Source of the DNA: Adhaeribacter terrigena
GTDB lineage: Bacteria > Bacteroidota > Bacteroidia > Cytophagales > Hymenobacteraceae
Assembly (NCBI RefSeq): GCF_016623615.1
Contig: NZ_JAEHFX010000007.1
Coordinates: 62,001-126,000, forward strand
Direction: 5' to 3'
Length of the DNA stretch: 64,000 nucleotides
Shown: positions 41,746 to 51,856 of the stretch, piece after piece
How the letters are laid out: each line of letters opens with the position of its first letter
How positions within the stretch are numbered: position 1 is the stretch's first letter
Notes under the pieces: generated by a model
The model's input: only the letters and a program-made list of their open reading frames with translations
Told to the model about the DNA's origin: nothing
Database searches by the model: none
Translations under genes and position numbers: made by a program

Positions 41746-44562
41746 AACCGAAGCGCCTAATACAAAAGTACGGCCGCGATTGAAGAATACTTCAATGGAA
41801 TTCGGATCGAACTGGTTGATTCCGGAACGGGTTGGAGCATCGGTAATGTAGAATTCATTCAGCACGTTCAGCACCGAGCCATTAAGCGTCAGTTTCAGGT
41901 CTTTATAGAATTTAAACGAATAACCGGAGTGAATATCGATGTTACGGCTGGTTGGCAGACGGAAAGCATCCTGCGGGGTTTTACCGGCCGGCAAGGCATC
42001 CGGCGAGAAATCTGCATAATTTTTGGCGAACATCAGGTAAGTAGGGCGAATGTAGAAACCTTTAATCGGTTCGTAACGCACACCCAGCATAAACTGGTTT
42101 TGTGCCGAACCACCCACGTGAATACCTTTGGCATTAAAATCTGCTTCACCAATCTGAACCCCTGTTTCAGTTACAATCCGGGCCTTTCCTTCTGAATTCC
42201 AGCGCCAGTCGCCCAACGAGATAGCAGCATTCAGGGAAACTTTACGACTGATCTCCTGGGCTAATTCCAGCTCCACGCCCAGGTGGCGGGCATCCATGCC
42301 GGTAATATTGTAGTAAAGCATGCCACCGGTGGCTTCATCCTGCACTGAACGGGAAATAGAACGGTCGTACCAGGTAGTGTGGTACCCATTCAGGTTGGCT
42401 TTAAAATTTCCGCGGTTGATCCCATACCCAACTTCAAAAGACATTACGCCTTCGTTCTGGTTGTTGGCAAATTGCTCACCGGAGCGGGTATCGAACACGA
42501 AGTTGAAGAACTGCGGCTTATTAATATAACCTAAGTTGAAGAAGAGGTTGTTGAATTCGTTCAGGTTGTAGTTCAGACCACCTTTAATGGTATAACCGGT
42601 AAATTTTACCCAGTCGCTTTCTTTCAGCTTGCCGGTACCGGAAACCTGCTGAATGTTTTTGGCGCTGGTACCACTTCCTACCGTTACCGGGGAGTTCTGA
42701 TTAAGCTGTACGGTATCTTTTCCGGAGATCACATAATCGGACTGGGTATAATAAATATTATTAACCTGGTTTACAATGGTAGCCGGGGTGGTATAAAAAC
42801 CGACCGGGGTTTGGGAACCATTAATGCTGTAAATTTTCGGCAGGAAATAATCTTTGCGCTTATAGGCCGTATTCGAAAGCGTGCCGCTTACAAAAGCCGA
42901 AAGTACCGGCGTTTTATACTCGGCCATCAGGAAACCACCAATATAGCGCACGTAACCATCGTTATTGAAGCTGATCTTGTCACCTTCATAAAGCTTCTTA
43001 TTCGGATCCTGGTTGGCGTGGCCGGAAATGTTGCTGGCAAAATTCGCCCCTAGCAGATCGTGAACCTGGCTGTAGTGTTCGCCTTTGTAGGTACGGCCAT
43101 CAATACCAGCCGATAACGTAGTTCTTTCAGTAGCCTTATAATCCATGCCCGAAATAAAACCATACCAGCGGTGATTGTTTACGTTGGCGCGCAGAATATT
43201 GGTAGCTTTGGTAGTTTCCCGGTTTCTGTAGTTAGCATCGTAAATACTCTGGAAATTTGGGCGGCCATTTTTAGTAGCAATGGTACTCAGCGGGCTCACT
43301 CCACCCCCGTTACCGATTGAAGCATACACCACGTTGCTCATGAATAGCTTTTCGGAAATGGTCCAGAAATGGTTCAGGTTGAATTGCGGCTTGTGGTAAT
43401 AGTTCTGGCGTTCGTTCAGTTTTTCGCGGTTATGAATGGTATCCCCGTCAGAAAGCGTGTACCGATCCAGTTCACCCCAGTGGGCATTATAGTCAAAACC
43501 ATAATCACCTATAATCTTGCCATCGTTATCTTTATAGTTGGTAGCACCCAGTTCCTGGGCTTTATCGGCGCTGTAGGTTGCAATGTTTTTGGCAAAAGAA
43601 CGCTGCCCGTGTTTCTGCGGCGAACCTAAACCGGTTAAAGAAAGCGTATGGTTGCCGAATTTCTTGCTGATGTTGGCAAAATAGCTCCAGGAATCGTCCC
43701 AGGTGCCTTCTACCCAGCCATCGCCGGTGCGGCGCGAACCGTAAACTGTAAAAGCCCAGTCGCCTTGCAACTGACCGGAAGAATACATAAGCGAAGTTTT
43801 TGAGTAACTGTTGCTGCCAATTTCCTGGCGGGCTACAAAGCTGCGTTTGTTTTCAAAACCTTTGGTAAGAATATTCATGGTACCCCCAACCGAAGGCGTT
43901 GCCAGTTTAGAAGCACTTAAACCACGCTGTACCTGCGTAGATTTGGTTACATCGCCCAGATCCCAGTTAGACCAGAACACGCGGCCGTTTTCCATATCGT
44001 TTACCGGCACCCCGTTTACCATTACGGCAATGTTTTCCTGGCTGAAACCCCGGATGCTGATACGCGATTCGCCCGGGCCACCGCCCTGATTGGTCGCGTA
44101 AACTCCTGGCGTTTCATTTAGCAATAAAGGTAGGTCGCGGCCCGCTAAACTTTCGCGGATGGTAGATTCTTTAATGGCAGAGAAAGCCACCGGCGTTTCA
44201 CGTTCCACGGCTACGTCGGCCACAATTTCCACTTCATTCAAAGTAGCATTATCTTCGCCCAGGCGGAAGGTTACAAAAGCGTCTTTATTTGAAATTACCA
44301 CCGTTTCGGTAGCCGAAAGATAACCGATATAACTGGCTGTTACGGTGTAGGTACCCGGTTTCAGGTTTTCTACTTTAAACGTACCATTCACTTCGGTAAG
44401 TCCGCCGGTAGTGGTTCCGGGGCTGGAAACCTGCACGCTGGCGCCGGCCAGGCCTTCGCCTGAAGCTTTGTCTACCAGTTTGCCTTTCAGCGCGTAAGTT
44501 TGCGCGTAAGCCGCCTGCACTGTAAAGATCAGCACGAAAAAAGCGGATAAAATATTTTTCAT
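41737..44562 (-). CDS. TonB-dependent receptor with carboxypeptidase-like domain
   Basis: 941 aa. Signal peptide ending AAYAQ; regulatory-like domain LKGKLVDKASGEGLAGASVQ; plug with LPLLLNETPGVYATNQGGGP and ESRISIRGFSQENIAVMVNG; barrel ending VLGASVSL. It transports a ligand across the outer membrane. No SusD partner is next to it, so it is not a classic Sus pair. Own promoter (44587-44615) and terminator. Confidence 0.92.
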   Translation of the reverse strand: MKNILSAFFVLIFTVQAAYAQTYALKGKLVDKASGEGLAGASVQVSSPGTTTGGLTEVNGTFKVENLKPGTYTVTASYIGYLSATETVVISNKDAFVTFRLGEDNATLNEVEIVADVAVERETPVAFSAIKESTIRESLAGRDLPLLLNETPGVYATNQGGGPGESRISIRGFSQENIAVMVNGVPVNDMENGRVFWSNWDLGDVTKSTQVQRGLSASKLATPSVGGTMNILTKGFENKRSFVARQEIGSNSYSKTSLMYSSGQLQGDWAFTVYGSRRTGDGWVEGTWDDSWSYFANISKKFGNHTLSLTGLGSPQKHGQRSFAKNIATYSADKAQELGATNYKDNDGKIIGDYGFDYNAHWGELDRYTLSDGDTIHNREKLNERQNYYHKPQFNLNHFWTISEKLFMSNVVYASIGNGGGVSPLSTIATKNGRPNFQSIYDANYRNRETTKATNILRANVNNHRWYGFISGMDYKATERTTLSAGIDGRTYKGEHYSQVHDLLGANFASNISGHANQDPNKKLYEGDKISFNNDGYVRYIGGFLMAEYKTPVLSAFVSGTLSNTAYKRKDYFLPKIYSINGSQTPVGFYTTPATIVNQVNNIYYTQSDYVISGKDTVQLNQNSPVTVGSGTSAKNIQQVSGTGKLKESDWVKFTGYTIKGGLNYNLNEFNNLFFNLGYINKPQFFNFVFDTRSGEQFANNQNEGVMSFEVGYGINRGNFKANLNGYHTTWYDRSISRSVQDEATGGMLYYNITGMDARHLGVELELAQEISRKVSLNAAISLGDWRWNSEGKARIVTETGVQIGEADFNAKGIHVGGSAQNQFMLGVRYEPIKGFYIRPTYLMFAKNYADFSPDALPAGKTPQDAFRLPTSRNIDIHSGYSFKFYKDLKLTLNGSVLNVLNEFYITDAPTRSGINQFDPNSIEVFFNRGRTFVLGASVSL

Positions 44563-44586
44563 GAAATAGGAAAAAGTTTAACCCTG

Positions 44587-44615
44587 CAAAGGTACGGCTT
44601 AACACCCGGAACAAA
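44587..44615 (-). promoter_or_regulatory. Promoter of the second TonB receptor
   Basis: On the minus strand TTTG (44612-44615), 17 nt, then TACCTTTG (44587-44594), 24 nt before the ATG. A good match to the Bacteroidota consensus. Confidence 0.7.
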
Positions 44616-44664
44616 AAATCGGTCGGGCAGTAGGGAGCAATATTTTACTTCTTCTTAACGTGTT

Positions 44665-45000
44665 TTAAAGCAATTCTTTAGCCGGGTCCCAGAAATGCTT
44701 ATCAAAATCCTGGATCTGGTCCTTAATAATGATCAGGCCTTCACTTTCAAGGGCACTTTGCATCGCGTTTGGGTCGCCGAAATGTTGCTTGCCGGTCAGC
44801 AATCCGTTGCGGTTCACCACGCGGTAAGCCGGAAGATCGGTTAGCGGGTGCGCGGCAATTAAAGCCCAGCCAACCATGCGCGCCGAACCTTTGGAACCTA
44901 AATAACTGGCAATGGCTCCGTAAGAAGTAACCCGGCCTTTAGGTATAAGCTTAACCACGGCGTACACATCTTCAAAAAAATTACCTTTCTTATCTTTCAT
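44665..45000 (-). CDS. Alkyltransferase-like (ATL) DNA-binding protein
   Basis: 111 aa. It matches the C-terminal domain of O6-methylguanine methyltransferase: IPKGRVTSYGAIASYLGSKG, ARMVGWAL, and LPAYRVVNRNG, where the active-site PCHRV is PAYRV. The reactive Cys is therefore missing, as in ATL proteins that bind alkylated bases and hand them to nucleotide excision repair. Cytoplasmic single gene. Confidence 0.9.
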   Translation of the reverse strand: MKDKKGNFFEDVYAVVKLIPKGRVTSYGAIASYLGSKGSARMVGWALIAAHPLTDLPAYRVVNRNGLLTGKQHFGDPNAMQSALESEGLIIIKDQIQDFDKHFWDPAKELL

Positions 45001-45319
45001 TGCAAATCTGAAAATAAATTTCCGGAATTATTTTAGTGGTTTAAGAAGTCAGGGCCGGCATTTTCCAAAATTCTGAAATTTCAAATTAAACCTTTTATCT
45101 GTAGCTACATCTAAAGTTTCCGGTTGCCCGGAAAGTACGAAAATTAACAAAAGCTTTTACAAATGTTGTCTTTTCAAAGGCATTTTCGTATTAGCTTTGT
45201 TTAAATTTCAATTTACCTGAAACCAGTCCGGAAAATAGCGGAACAGTATATGGAAATGGCTTTTCCGCCGTTTAAGGAAAAACCAGTTTCTGTTTCAGTA
45301 CGCTTTTCTGGTTGAAATA
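45001..45319. other. Intergenic stretch with one -7-like box
   Basis: 319 nt between the divergent ATL and efflux genes. TAGCTTTG at 45192-45199 could start the efflux operon with a leader of about 190 nt; nothing else is recognisable. Confidence 0.45.
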
Positions 45320-45354
45320 TTTTTAAAAACGCTAGGGATTTAGCCCTCAAAAGT
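45320..45354. repeat. 42-bp A/T-tract element in the efflux operon leader
   Basis: TTTTTAAAAACGCTAGGGATT then TAGCCCTCAAAAGT, 40 nt before the adaptor start. Confidence 0.55.
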
Positions 45355-45393
45355 CGGCCCCGGAAACCGGCTAAAGCTCCGCTTCACTGCATT

Positions 45394-46491
45394 ATGAAAA
45401 CAAAATACATTGTTTACGCCATCTTACTCGTTGCACTTGGTTCCCTTATTTTTTACCGGATCTCTGCTAATAAAAAACTGGAAGGCAAAAGTGGCCCCGG
45501 TGGAAAAGGCGGCGGCAAAGGCGGTCCGGGCGGCGGCATGCCAGCCATGCGCGTAAGCGGCGTAGTGCTCCAACCACAGCAATTTTCCAACACGCTTTCC
45601 GTAACCGGAACAATAGAAGCCAACGAACAGGTAACGATCAGAAGTGAAATTTCCGGCCGGGTAAGCAATATTTCTTTTCAGGAAGGCAGCCGCGTTAGCA
45701 AGGGCCAGGTTTTATTGAAAATAGACGATTCTGAACTGCGCGCCCAGTTGGCCCAGGCCCAGACCAGGCAAAAACTCGCCGCCGAAAATGAACGACGCGC
45801 CGGCCTGCTTTTACAAAAAGAAGCCATCAGCAAGGAAGAATTCGACGTAGCCCGCTCCGAATTATTAACCACCAAGGCTCAGACCCAACTTATACAGGCG
45901 CAAATTGCCAAAACTGCCATTAAAGCGCCTTTTTCCGGACAAATTGGTTTGCGCAACATTTCCGAGGGCGGTTTCCTTTCGCCCGAAGTTGTAGTTGCCA
46001 ACCTGGTAAATACCGATCCGGTAAAGATCACTTTCTCCGTACCCGAAAAATATTCGAACCAGGTAAAAGTAAATACAGAGATCAGTTTTACCATTGCCGG
46101 AAATACTAAAAAATACAACGCTACGGTTTACGCCATTGAGCCCGGCATAGAATCTGCCACCCGCACGCTCCAGCTCCGCGCCCGGGCTGCGAATCCAGAG
46201 AATATTTTGCGTCCCGGTTCCTTTGCCAATATTGAACTGCCGCTTACCGAAATAGAAAATGCCTTACTGGTTCCTTCCGAAGCGATTATCCCGATCCAGA
46301 ACGGAAAGAAAGTGTTTGTAGCGAAAAACGGCAAAGCCAAAGAAGTTAAAGTAGAAACCGGCACCCGTACCGAAAAAGACGTGCTTATTACTTCCGGCCT
46401 TACCGCAGGCGATACTGTTTTAACTTCCGGTATTATGACGCTGAAAGCCGATGCACCGGTAAAAGTAAAGATTGAGGCAGCGAAAAAATAG
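45394..46491 (+). CDS. RND efflux periplasmic adaptor subunit
   Basis: 365 aa membrane fusion protein. One N-terminal transmembrane helix (YIVYAILLVALGSLIFY) followed by a Gly-rich linker (residues 35-50). Barrel-sandwich/lipoyl halves: TIEANEQVTIRSEISGRVSN and APFSGQIGLRNISEGGFLSP, with a coiled-coil hairpin between (LRAQLAQAQTRQKLAAENER). The beta-barrel domain follows (TRTLQLRARAANPENILRPG). It links the pump to TolC. First gene of the efflux operon. Confidence 0.94.
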   Translation: MKTKYIVYAILLVALGSLIFYRISANKKLEGKSGPGGKGGGKGGPGGGMPAMRVSGVVLQPQQFSNTLSVTGTIEANEQVTIRSEISGRVSNISFQEGSRVSKGQVLLKIDDSELRAQLAQAQTRQKLAAENERRAGLLLQKEAISKEEFDVARSELLTTKAQTQLIQAQIAKTAIKAPFSGQIGLRNISEGGFLSPEVVVANLVNTDPVKITFSVPEKYSNQVKVNTEISFTIAGNTKKYNATVYAIEPGIESATRTLQLRARAANPENILRPGSFANIELPLTEIENALLVPSEAIIPIQNGKKVFVAKNGKAKEVKVETGTRTEKDVLITSGLTAGDTVLTSGIMTLKADAPVKVKIEAAKK

Positions 46492-46521
46492 CCGGCTACC
46501 GAAAAAAAAGTATAAACCCGC

Positions 46522-46563
46522 ACTTTTAAGCTCGAAAACGGTAGCGTTTTGGAGGTAAAAAGT
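46522..46563. repeat. 42-bp A/T-tract element, complete reference copy
   Basis: ACTTTTAAGCTCG, core AAAACGGTAGCGTTTT, then GGAGGTAAAAAGT; 42 nt with tract centres near 4.5, 15.5, 27.5 and 38. It lies inside the efflux operon between adaptor and pump genes. Confidence 0.85.
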
Positions 46564-46584
46564 CAGGCATAAAAAACAAGTAAT

Positions 46585-49500
46585 ATGAGTTTATCTACCA
46601 CCAGTATCAAGCGGCCGGTCTTCACCATAGTGGTCAACCTCATGCTGATCCTGTTCGGCGTGATCGGGTATACCTTTCTGGGCATCCGCGAATTTCCTTC
46701 TATCGATCCGGCGGTGGTGTCGGTGCGCACCAGTTATACCGGCGCCAATGCCGATATTATTGAATCGCAGATAACCGAACCGCTCGAAAAAGCCATCAAC
46801 TCGATCGATGGGATCCGGAATATTTCCTCGTCGAGCAACCAGGGAACCAGCAACATTACCATCGAATTTAACCTGGAAAAAGACCTGGAAGAAGCCGCCA
46901 ACGACGTGCGCGACAAAGTTTCGCAGGCCATCCGGAATTTACCCGAAGATATTGATTCGCCGCCGGTAGTTTCCAAAGCCGATGCCGACGCCGACGCCAT
47001 TATTACCATGACGGTGAGCAGTGACAACCGCAACCAGCTTGAACTTAGTGATTATGCTGAAAACGTAATCGCGCAGCGCTTACAAACCATTCCGGGCGTG
47101 AGTGCGGTGCAGATCTGGGGGCAGAAACGCTACGCCATGCGCCTCTGGCTCGACCCGGCCAAACTGGCTTCTTACGGCCTGACCGTGAGCGATGTACGCA
47201 ACGCCCTGAACCGCGAAAACGTAGAACTTCCCTCCGGAAAAGTAACCGGCTCCAATACCGAACTGGTGGTAAAAACCCTGGGAAATCTTTCCAACGAAGG
47301 GGCGTTCAACAACCTGATCGTAAAATCGGAGGAAGGTAAAATAATCCGTTTCAGCGACATTGGAAGTGCCGAGCTTGGCCCGGAAAACCTGGAAACCAAA
47401 ATGACCGAATCGGGACAGCCCATGGTTGGTTTAGCCATCATTCCGCAGCCGGGCACCAATTATTTAGAAATTTCAGAGGCCTTTTATGAGCAGTTCGAAA
47501 AACTAAAAAATGAACTGCCCCAGGATCTGAAACTGAATATTGCCATGGACAACACCATTTTCGTAAAAAATTCGGTGATCGAAGTAGGCGAAACCATTGC
47601 CATTTCCTTGGTGCTGGTGGTACTCATCATTTACCTGTTCTTCCGCGACTGGAGCATTGCCTTCCGGCCTTTGATCGATATTCCGGTTTCGTTGATCGCC
47701 ACGTTCTTTATCATGTACCTCTGCGGTTTCTCGGTAAATGTGCTTACCCTGCTGGCCATTGTACTGGCAACCGGTCTGGTAGTAGACGATGGCATTGTGG
47801 TAACCGAAAACATTTTCAAGAAAGTAGAGGAAGGCATGAGCCCGATCGAGGCTGCCATAAAAGGTTCGAACGAGATCTTCCTGGCCGTAATTTCCATTTC
47901 CATTACATTGGCCGCGGTGTTTTTGCCGGTCATTTTCCTGGAAGGTTTTGTGGGCCGGTTGTTCCGGGAATTTGGCGTGGTGATCGGGGCGGCGGTGCTT
48001 ATTTCGGCCTTCGTTTCGCTTACCTTAACACCTATGCTGAACGCTTACCTCATGAAAAAAGGTGGCCATAAAAAATCGAAATTCTACGATCTTACCGAGC
48101 CGTATTTTCAGAAAATGAATAAAGGCTACGCCGAAACGCTGGGAAAATTCATGCAAAAACGCTGGCTTAGTTTCCCGATCATTCTGGCCTGTCTGGGCAT
48201 GATCGTGCTTTTCTACATAAATCTGCAAAAAGAAACCGCTCCTTACGACGACCGGAGCATGCTGCGTTTACAGGTTTCTGCCCCGGAAGGCGCCTCGTAT
48301 GAATACATGGATCGTTTCATGAACGACCTAACGCAGCTTTTGAACGATTCAATTCCCGAGAAACAAGTGGCGCTGGTAATTACTTCGCCGGGTTTTGGTG
48401 GCTCCGGAGCGGTAAACAGCGGCATGGTGCGCCTTGCATTAAAAGACCCTTCGGAACGCGAACGTTCGCAGAAAGATATCGCCGAAGACCTGACCAGTTT
48501 AACCAAACGCTATTCCGAAGCCCGGACTACGGTCATTCAGCAGCCAACCATTTCAGTAAACCGGCGCGGCGGGCAGCCCATTCAATACATTATCCAGGCA
48601 CCTAACTTTCAGAAACTAGAAGAAAAGATCCCGGTATTTCTGGATGAAGCCGCCAAAGACCCTACCTTCAGCATGGTAGATGTAAACCTGAAATTCAACA
48701 AGCCGGAAATAAACATTACCATAGACCGCGAAAAAGCGCAAAGTCTGGGCGTATCGGTTCTGGATGTGGCCCAAACCTTACAACTTTCGCTCAGCGGGCA
48801 GCGCTTTGGTTATTTTATCATGAACGGGCGGCAATACCAGGTAATCGGGCAATTTGAAGAAACCGACCGCGATGCGCCCATTGACCTGACTTCGTTGTTT
48901 GTGCGCAGCAATACCGGTCAGCTTATTCAGCTCGACAACCTAGTGAAAGTTGAAGAAAGAAGTGCGCCGCCGCAACTTTACCACAATAACCGTTACATGT
49001 CGGCTACGATTTCGGCGGGCCTGGCGCCGGGCAAAAGCATTGGCGACGGCATTGAAGCCATGGACCGCGTAGCTGATAAAGTACTGGACGATACCTTCTC
49101 TACGGACCTGGGCGGCGAATCGCGTGACTTTGTGGAAAGCAGCTCGAACACGGCTTTTGCCTTTGCCCTGGCTTTACTGCTTATTTATTTAATCCTGGCC
49201 GCACAATTCGAAAGCTTTATCGATCCGCTCATTATTATTTTAACTGTACCTATGGCGGTAGCAGGAGCCATGCTTTCGTTGTGGCTATTCGGACAGACCT
49301 GGAATATTTTCAGCCAGATCGGTACCATCATGCTCATTGGCCTGGTTACTAAAAACGGGATTTTAATTGTGGAATTTGCGAATCAGCTGCGCGAGCAGGG
49401 CAAACCTAAAATGGAAGCCATTATGGAAGCTTCCGAAGCCCGCCTCCGCCCTATTTTAATGACGAGTCTGGCCATTGCGCTGGGCGCTTTACCAATTGCT

Positions 49501-49698
49501 TTAGCCTTAGGCGCCGCTGCGCAAAGCCGCATGGGCATGGGTATTGTAATTGTTGGCGGCACCATGTTCTCGTTAATTCTGACCTTATTCGTGATCCCGG
49601 CTATTTATTCGATGTGGAGCAAAGAACGCAAGCATCATCCGGAGTTCGATCATATTGAGGAATTTGAAAGAGAAGTAGCCATGAAAACCGGGCACTAG
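46585..49698 (+). CDS. RND efflux pump permease
   Basis: 1037 aa, full length for the AcrB/HAE1 family. Twelve transmembrane helices are expected; TM1 is PVFTIVVNLMLILFGVIGYT. The TM4 proton-relay Asp pair is seen in LATGLVVDDGIVVTENIFKK, and TM10-12 in GTIMLIGLVTKNGILIVEFA and MGIVIVGGTMFSLILTLFVI. Drives drug or metabolite export with proton motive force. The 93-nt gap to the adaptor is nearly filled by a 42-bp element. Confidence 0.95.
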   Translation: MSLSTTSIKRPVFTIVVNLMLILFGVIGYTFLGIREFPSIDPAVVSVRTSYTGANADIIESQITEPLEKAINSIDGIRNISSSSNQGTSNITIEFNLEKDLEEAANDVRDKVSQAIRNLPEDIDSPPVVSKADADADAIITMTVSSDNRNQLELSDYAENVIAQRLQTIPGVSAVQIWGQKRYAMRLWLDPAKLASYGLTVSDVRNALNRENVELPSGKVTGSNTELVVKTLGNLSNEGAFNNLIVKSEEGKIIRFSDIGSAELGPENLETKMTESGQPMVGLAIIPQPGTNYLEISEAFYEQFEKLKNELPQDLKLNIAMDNTIFVKNSVIEVGETIAISLVLVVLIIYLFFRDWSIAFRPLIDIPVSLIATFFIMYLCGFSVNVLTLLAIVLATGLVVDDGIVVTENIFKKVEEGMSPIEAAIKGSNEIFLAVISISITLAAVFLPVIFLEGFVGRLFREFGVVIGAAVLISAFVSLTLTPMLNAYLMKKGGHKKSKFYDLTEPYFQKMNKGYAETLGKFMQKRWLSFPIILACLGMIVLFYINLQKETAPYDDRSMLRLQVSAPEGASYEYMDRFMNDLTQLLNDSIPEKQVALVITSPGFGGSGAVNSGMVRLALKDPSERERSQKDIAEDLTSLTKRYSEARTTVIQQPTISVNRRGGQPIQYIIQAPNFQKLEEKIPVFLDEAAKDPTFSMVDVNLKFNKPEINITIDREKAQSLGVSVLDVAQTLQLSLSGQRFGYFIMNGRQYQVIGQFEETDRDAPIDLTSLFVRSNTGQLIQLDNLVKVEERSAPPQLYHNNRYMSATISAGLAPGKSIGDGIEAMDRVADKVLDDTFSTDLGGESRDFVESSSNTAFAFALALLLIYLILAAQFESFIDPLIIILTVPMAVAGAMLSLWLFGQTWNIFSQIGTIMLIGLVTKNGILIVEFANQLREQGKPKMEAIMEASEARLRPILMTSLAIALGALPIALALGAAAQSRMGMGIVIVGGTMFSLILTLFVIPAIYSMWSKERKHHPEFDHIEEFEREVAMKTGH

Positions 49699-49729
49699 GT
49701 TTTGAATGCGGGAATGAATTATCGGGTCA

Positions 49730-49865
49730 TTCTGAGCCTGTCGAAGAAACTATTGGGTACTACTATGGAATTCGAGCGAAACAAAGAATTTCTTGCAGTA
49801 GGTTTCTAATTAGCTTTCCTGAAGGTTCGGCACACGATGTTTCCCTTTCAAGGTCGGGATGACGC
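49730..49865. repeat. Intergenic TCATTCTGAG-type repeat
   Basis: TCATTCTGAGCCTGTCGAAG at the left and TCGGGATGACGC at the right resemble widespread bacterial intergenic repeats that pair at their ends (GTCAT/ATGAC). It lies between pump and TolC genes. Confidence 0.45.
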
Positions 49866-49946
49866 AATAAATTAAAGGCAATAAATCTTTAAGCTAACAG
49901 TATTTTCTGCTTAGGGATTTCTGTTAAAAATATACTGGAACAAAAA

Positions 49947-51263
49947 ATGAAGCATAAAATTCTTTTCCTGAGCATATTACTGGTCGGCTTTTTGAAAGCT
50001 GGCAGCTCAAGCGCACAGGAAATTTTAACCCTGGAAGAAGCCGTACGGATTGCGCTGGAACGGAATTATGACATCAGGCTGGCCAGGAATAATGTTGAAA
50101 TTGAAGACCTGAATGTAAGCTGGGCCAATGCCGGTTTAACGCCGCGCGTAGATGCGGTACTGAACGACAATAACGGTATTCAGACGACCCGCCAAACCCA
50201 GGCCGATGGCTCCATTCGCGAACGGAACAATGCCCGGAATTCGAACCTGAATTATGGCGCGGAGCTGAACTGGACGGTTTTTGACGGTTTCGGCATGTTT
50301 GCCCGCCACGACCAGTTACAGGAATTCCGGAAACTGAGCGAAACCGAGTTGCAGCAAACCGTTCTGACCAAAGTGGGCGAAGTAATGCGCACGTATTACG
50401 ATCTGATCCAGCAAAAGCAGCAACTCTCAGCCTACGATTCTGCCATTGTGATCTCCCGCATGCGCTTAAATGTAGCCCAGAACCGCTTTACCATTGGCAA
50501 AGCAGCGAAGCTGGCCGTGCTGAACGCGCAGGTAGACCTGAATACCGATACTACCAACCTGCTGCGCCAGCGCGAACTTTATATCAACACCAAAACCCTG
50601 CTGAACGAGATCATTGGCCGTGATATTGCCACGCCATTTGAAGTGACGGATTCTATCCGGATAGACGCTTCACTTACTTTAGGGCATCTTTCTAGCCTGG
50701 CGCAACAGCAAAACCCGAGCTTAAAAGCAGCCGGAATTAACAAACGCATTGCCGAACTCGATAAAAAACAGGTGCGCGCCATCCGGTACCCGGCCGTGGG
50801 CGTAAATTCAGGGTATAATTTCAGCCGTTCAGAATCTGCGCTGGGCTTTGCTACTTCTTCTTCCGGACGTGGCTTTACGTATGGCCTTTCGGCTTCGGTA
50901 AATCTGTTTAACGGCGGTTTGCAGCGCCGGAACGAAAAAATAGCAGAGCTGCAGATAAAAAATGCGCAGATAGACCAGGAAAAAACGAACCAGACCATTA
51001 GTTCGCAGCTTACCCGGGCTTACCAGGTTTACCTTACCAATTTAGATCTGGTAACGCTGGAAAAGAACAACGTGGAAATTTCACGGCGCAACCAGGAAAT
51101 AACTTTAGACAAATACGAGTTAGGCACCCTTACGCCGGTAGAATTCCGCGATGCGCAGCTGAATTATTTAAATGCCAAAGTACGCTACAGCAATGCGCAA
51201 TACCTGGCCAAAATAGCCGAAATTGCCCTGAAAGAAATTGCCGGCAACCTACCTTTGCAATAA
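49947..51263 (+). CDS. TolC family outer-membrane efflux protein
   Basis: 438 aa. Signal peptide ending GSSSAQ, then two homologous OEP halves rich in long helices: LTLEEAVRIALERNYDIRLA at the start (a family hallmark) and NPSLKAAGINKRIAELDKKQ in the second half. It completes the tripartite RND pump with the two upstream genes. Followed by a strong terminator. Confidence 0.94.
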   Translation: MKHKILFLSILLVGFLKAGSSSAQEILTLEEAVRIALERNYDIRLARNNVEIEDLNVSWANAGLTPRVDAVLNDNNGIQTTRQTQADGSIRERNNARNSNLNYGAELNWTVFDGFGMFARHDQLQEFRKLSETELQQTVLTKVGEVMRTYYDLIQQKQQLSAYDSAIVISRMRLNVAQNRFTIGKAAKLAVLNAQVDLNTDTTNLLRQRELYINTKTLLNEIIGRDIATPFEVTDSIRIDASLTLGHLSSLAQQQNPSLKAAGINKRIAELDKKQVRAIRYPAVGVNSGYNFSRSESALGFATSSSGRGFTYGLSASVNLFNGGLQRRNEKIAELQIKNAQIDQEKTNQTISSQLTRAYQVYLTNLDLVTLEKNNVEISRRNQEITLDKYELGTLTPVEFRDAQLNYLNAKVRYSNAQYLAKIAEIALKEIAGNLPLQ

Positions 51264-51289
51264 AATTCTGCCACTAAAAAAAACTTAAC

Positions 51290-51324
51290 AAAAAGGCCGG
51301 TTAAGAAATTTAACCGGCCTTTTT
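51290..51324 (+). terminator. 15-bp perfect-stem terminator of the efflux operon
   Basis: AAAAAGGCCGGTTAA pairs with TTAACCGGCCTTTTT around GAAAT. Confidence 0.88.
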
Positions 51325-51360
51325 GGTTGGAAAAACGGTAGGTTTTCCGGACTAAAAAGT
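51319..51360. repeat. 42-bp element sharing the terminator T-tract
   Basis: CTTTTTGGTTGG, AAAAACGGTAGGTTTT, CCGGACTAAAAAGT; both arms present. Confidence 0.82.
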
Positions 51361-51400
51361 CTGCTTTTAAAACAGCAGAAGCGCTGGCTTTAAGCCCTGC

Positions 51401-51437
51401 AATTTTATAAAACGCTATACTTTTCAGGCTCAAAACT
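51401..51437. repeat. 42-bp A/T-tract element
   Basis: AATTTTATAAAACGCTATAC then TTTTCAGGCTCAAAACT; 40 nt from the previous copy. Confidence 0.72.
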
Positions 51438-51469
51438 GTCTGCCATTTTCATTGTTTTTTAAAGGAAGA

Positions 51470-51847
51470 TCAAAGCGGATTTTCTGCTTTTTGCTCGAGC
51501 ACCAGTTCCATGCCGGAGGTAAAATAAAACGTTACTTTCCGGCTGAAATAGTCTTCTTCATCGTCTTCGCGGTATCGGGTTATGATGGCATTTAAAACGC
51601 CTTCTTCTTCGCTGAAAGTAAAGTTAAGCTGCGGGTTATAGATAATTTCGGTTTCTTTAAACAATTCCCAGTGCCCGGTTTTTGCTGTGCCATCGGTAAC
51701 TATTACGGAACCTTTATTCTGAAAAACCACTTTGCTGCAGGTTGCAAAAACGGAAGTATCAGAAACCTGACCGCCTGGCCGTTCCAATACATCCCAACTG
51801 CCCAGCAGATGCTCCGTAGCTATAATATTCAGATCGAGGTAACGCAC
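51470..51847 (-). CDS. Lipocalin-like small protein, unknown function
   Basis: 125 aa. LLGSWDVLERPGG followed by alternating strands (KVVFQNKGSVIVTD, KTGHWELFKETEIIYN, VTFYFTSGMELVLEQ) gives a lipocalin-like pattern. No signal peptide. It starts 9 nt after the CHASE gene stop and is probably in one transcript with it. Confidence 0.65.
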   Translation of the reverse strand: MRYLDLNIIATEHLLGSWDVLERPGGQVSDTSVFATCSKVVFQNKGSVIVTDGTAKTGHWELFKETEIIYNPQLNFTFSEEEGVLNAIITRYREDDEEDYFSRKVTFYFTSGMELVLEQKAENPL

Positions 51848-51856
51848 AGCTACAGA

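Noticed and set aside
41737-44562. SusC/SusD nutrient-uptake pair
   Set aside because: No SusD-like lipoprotein follows, and the plug lacks clear SusC signatures.
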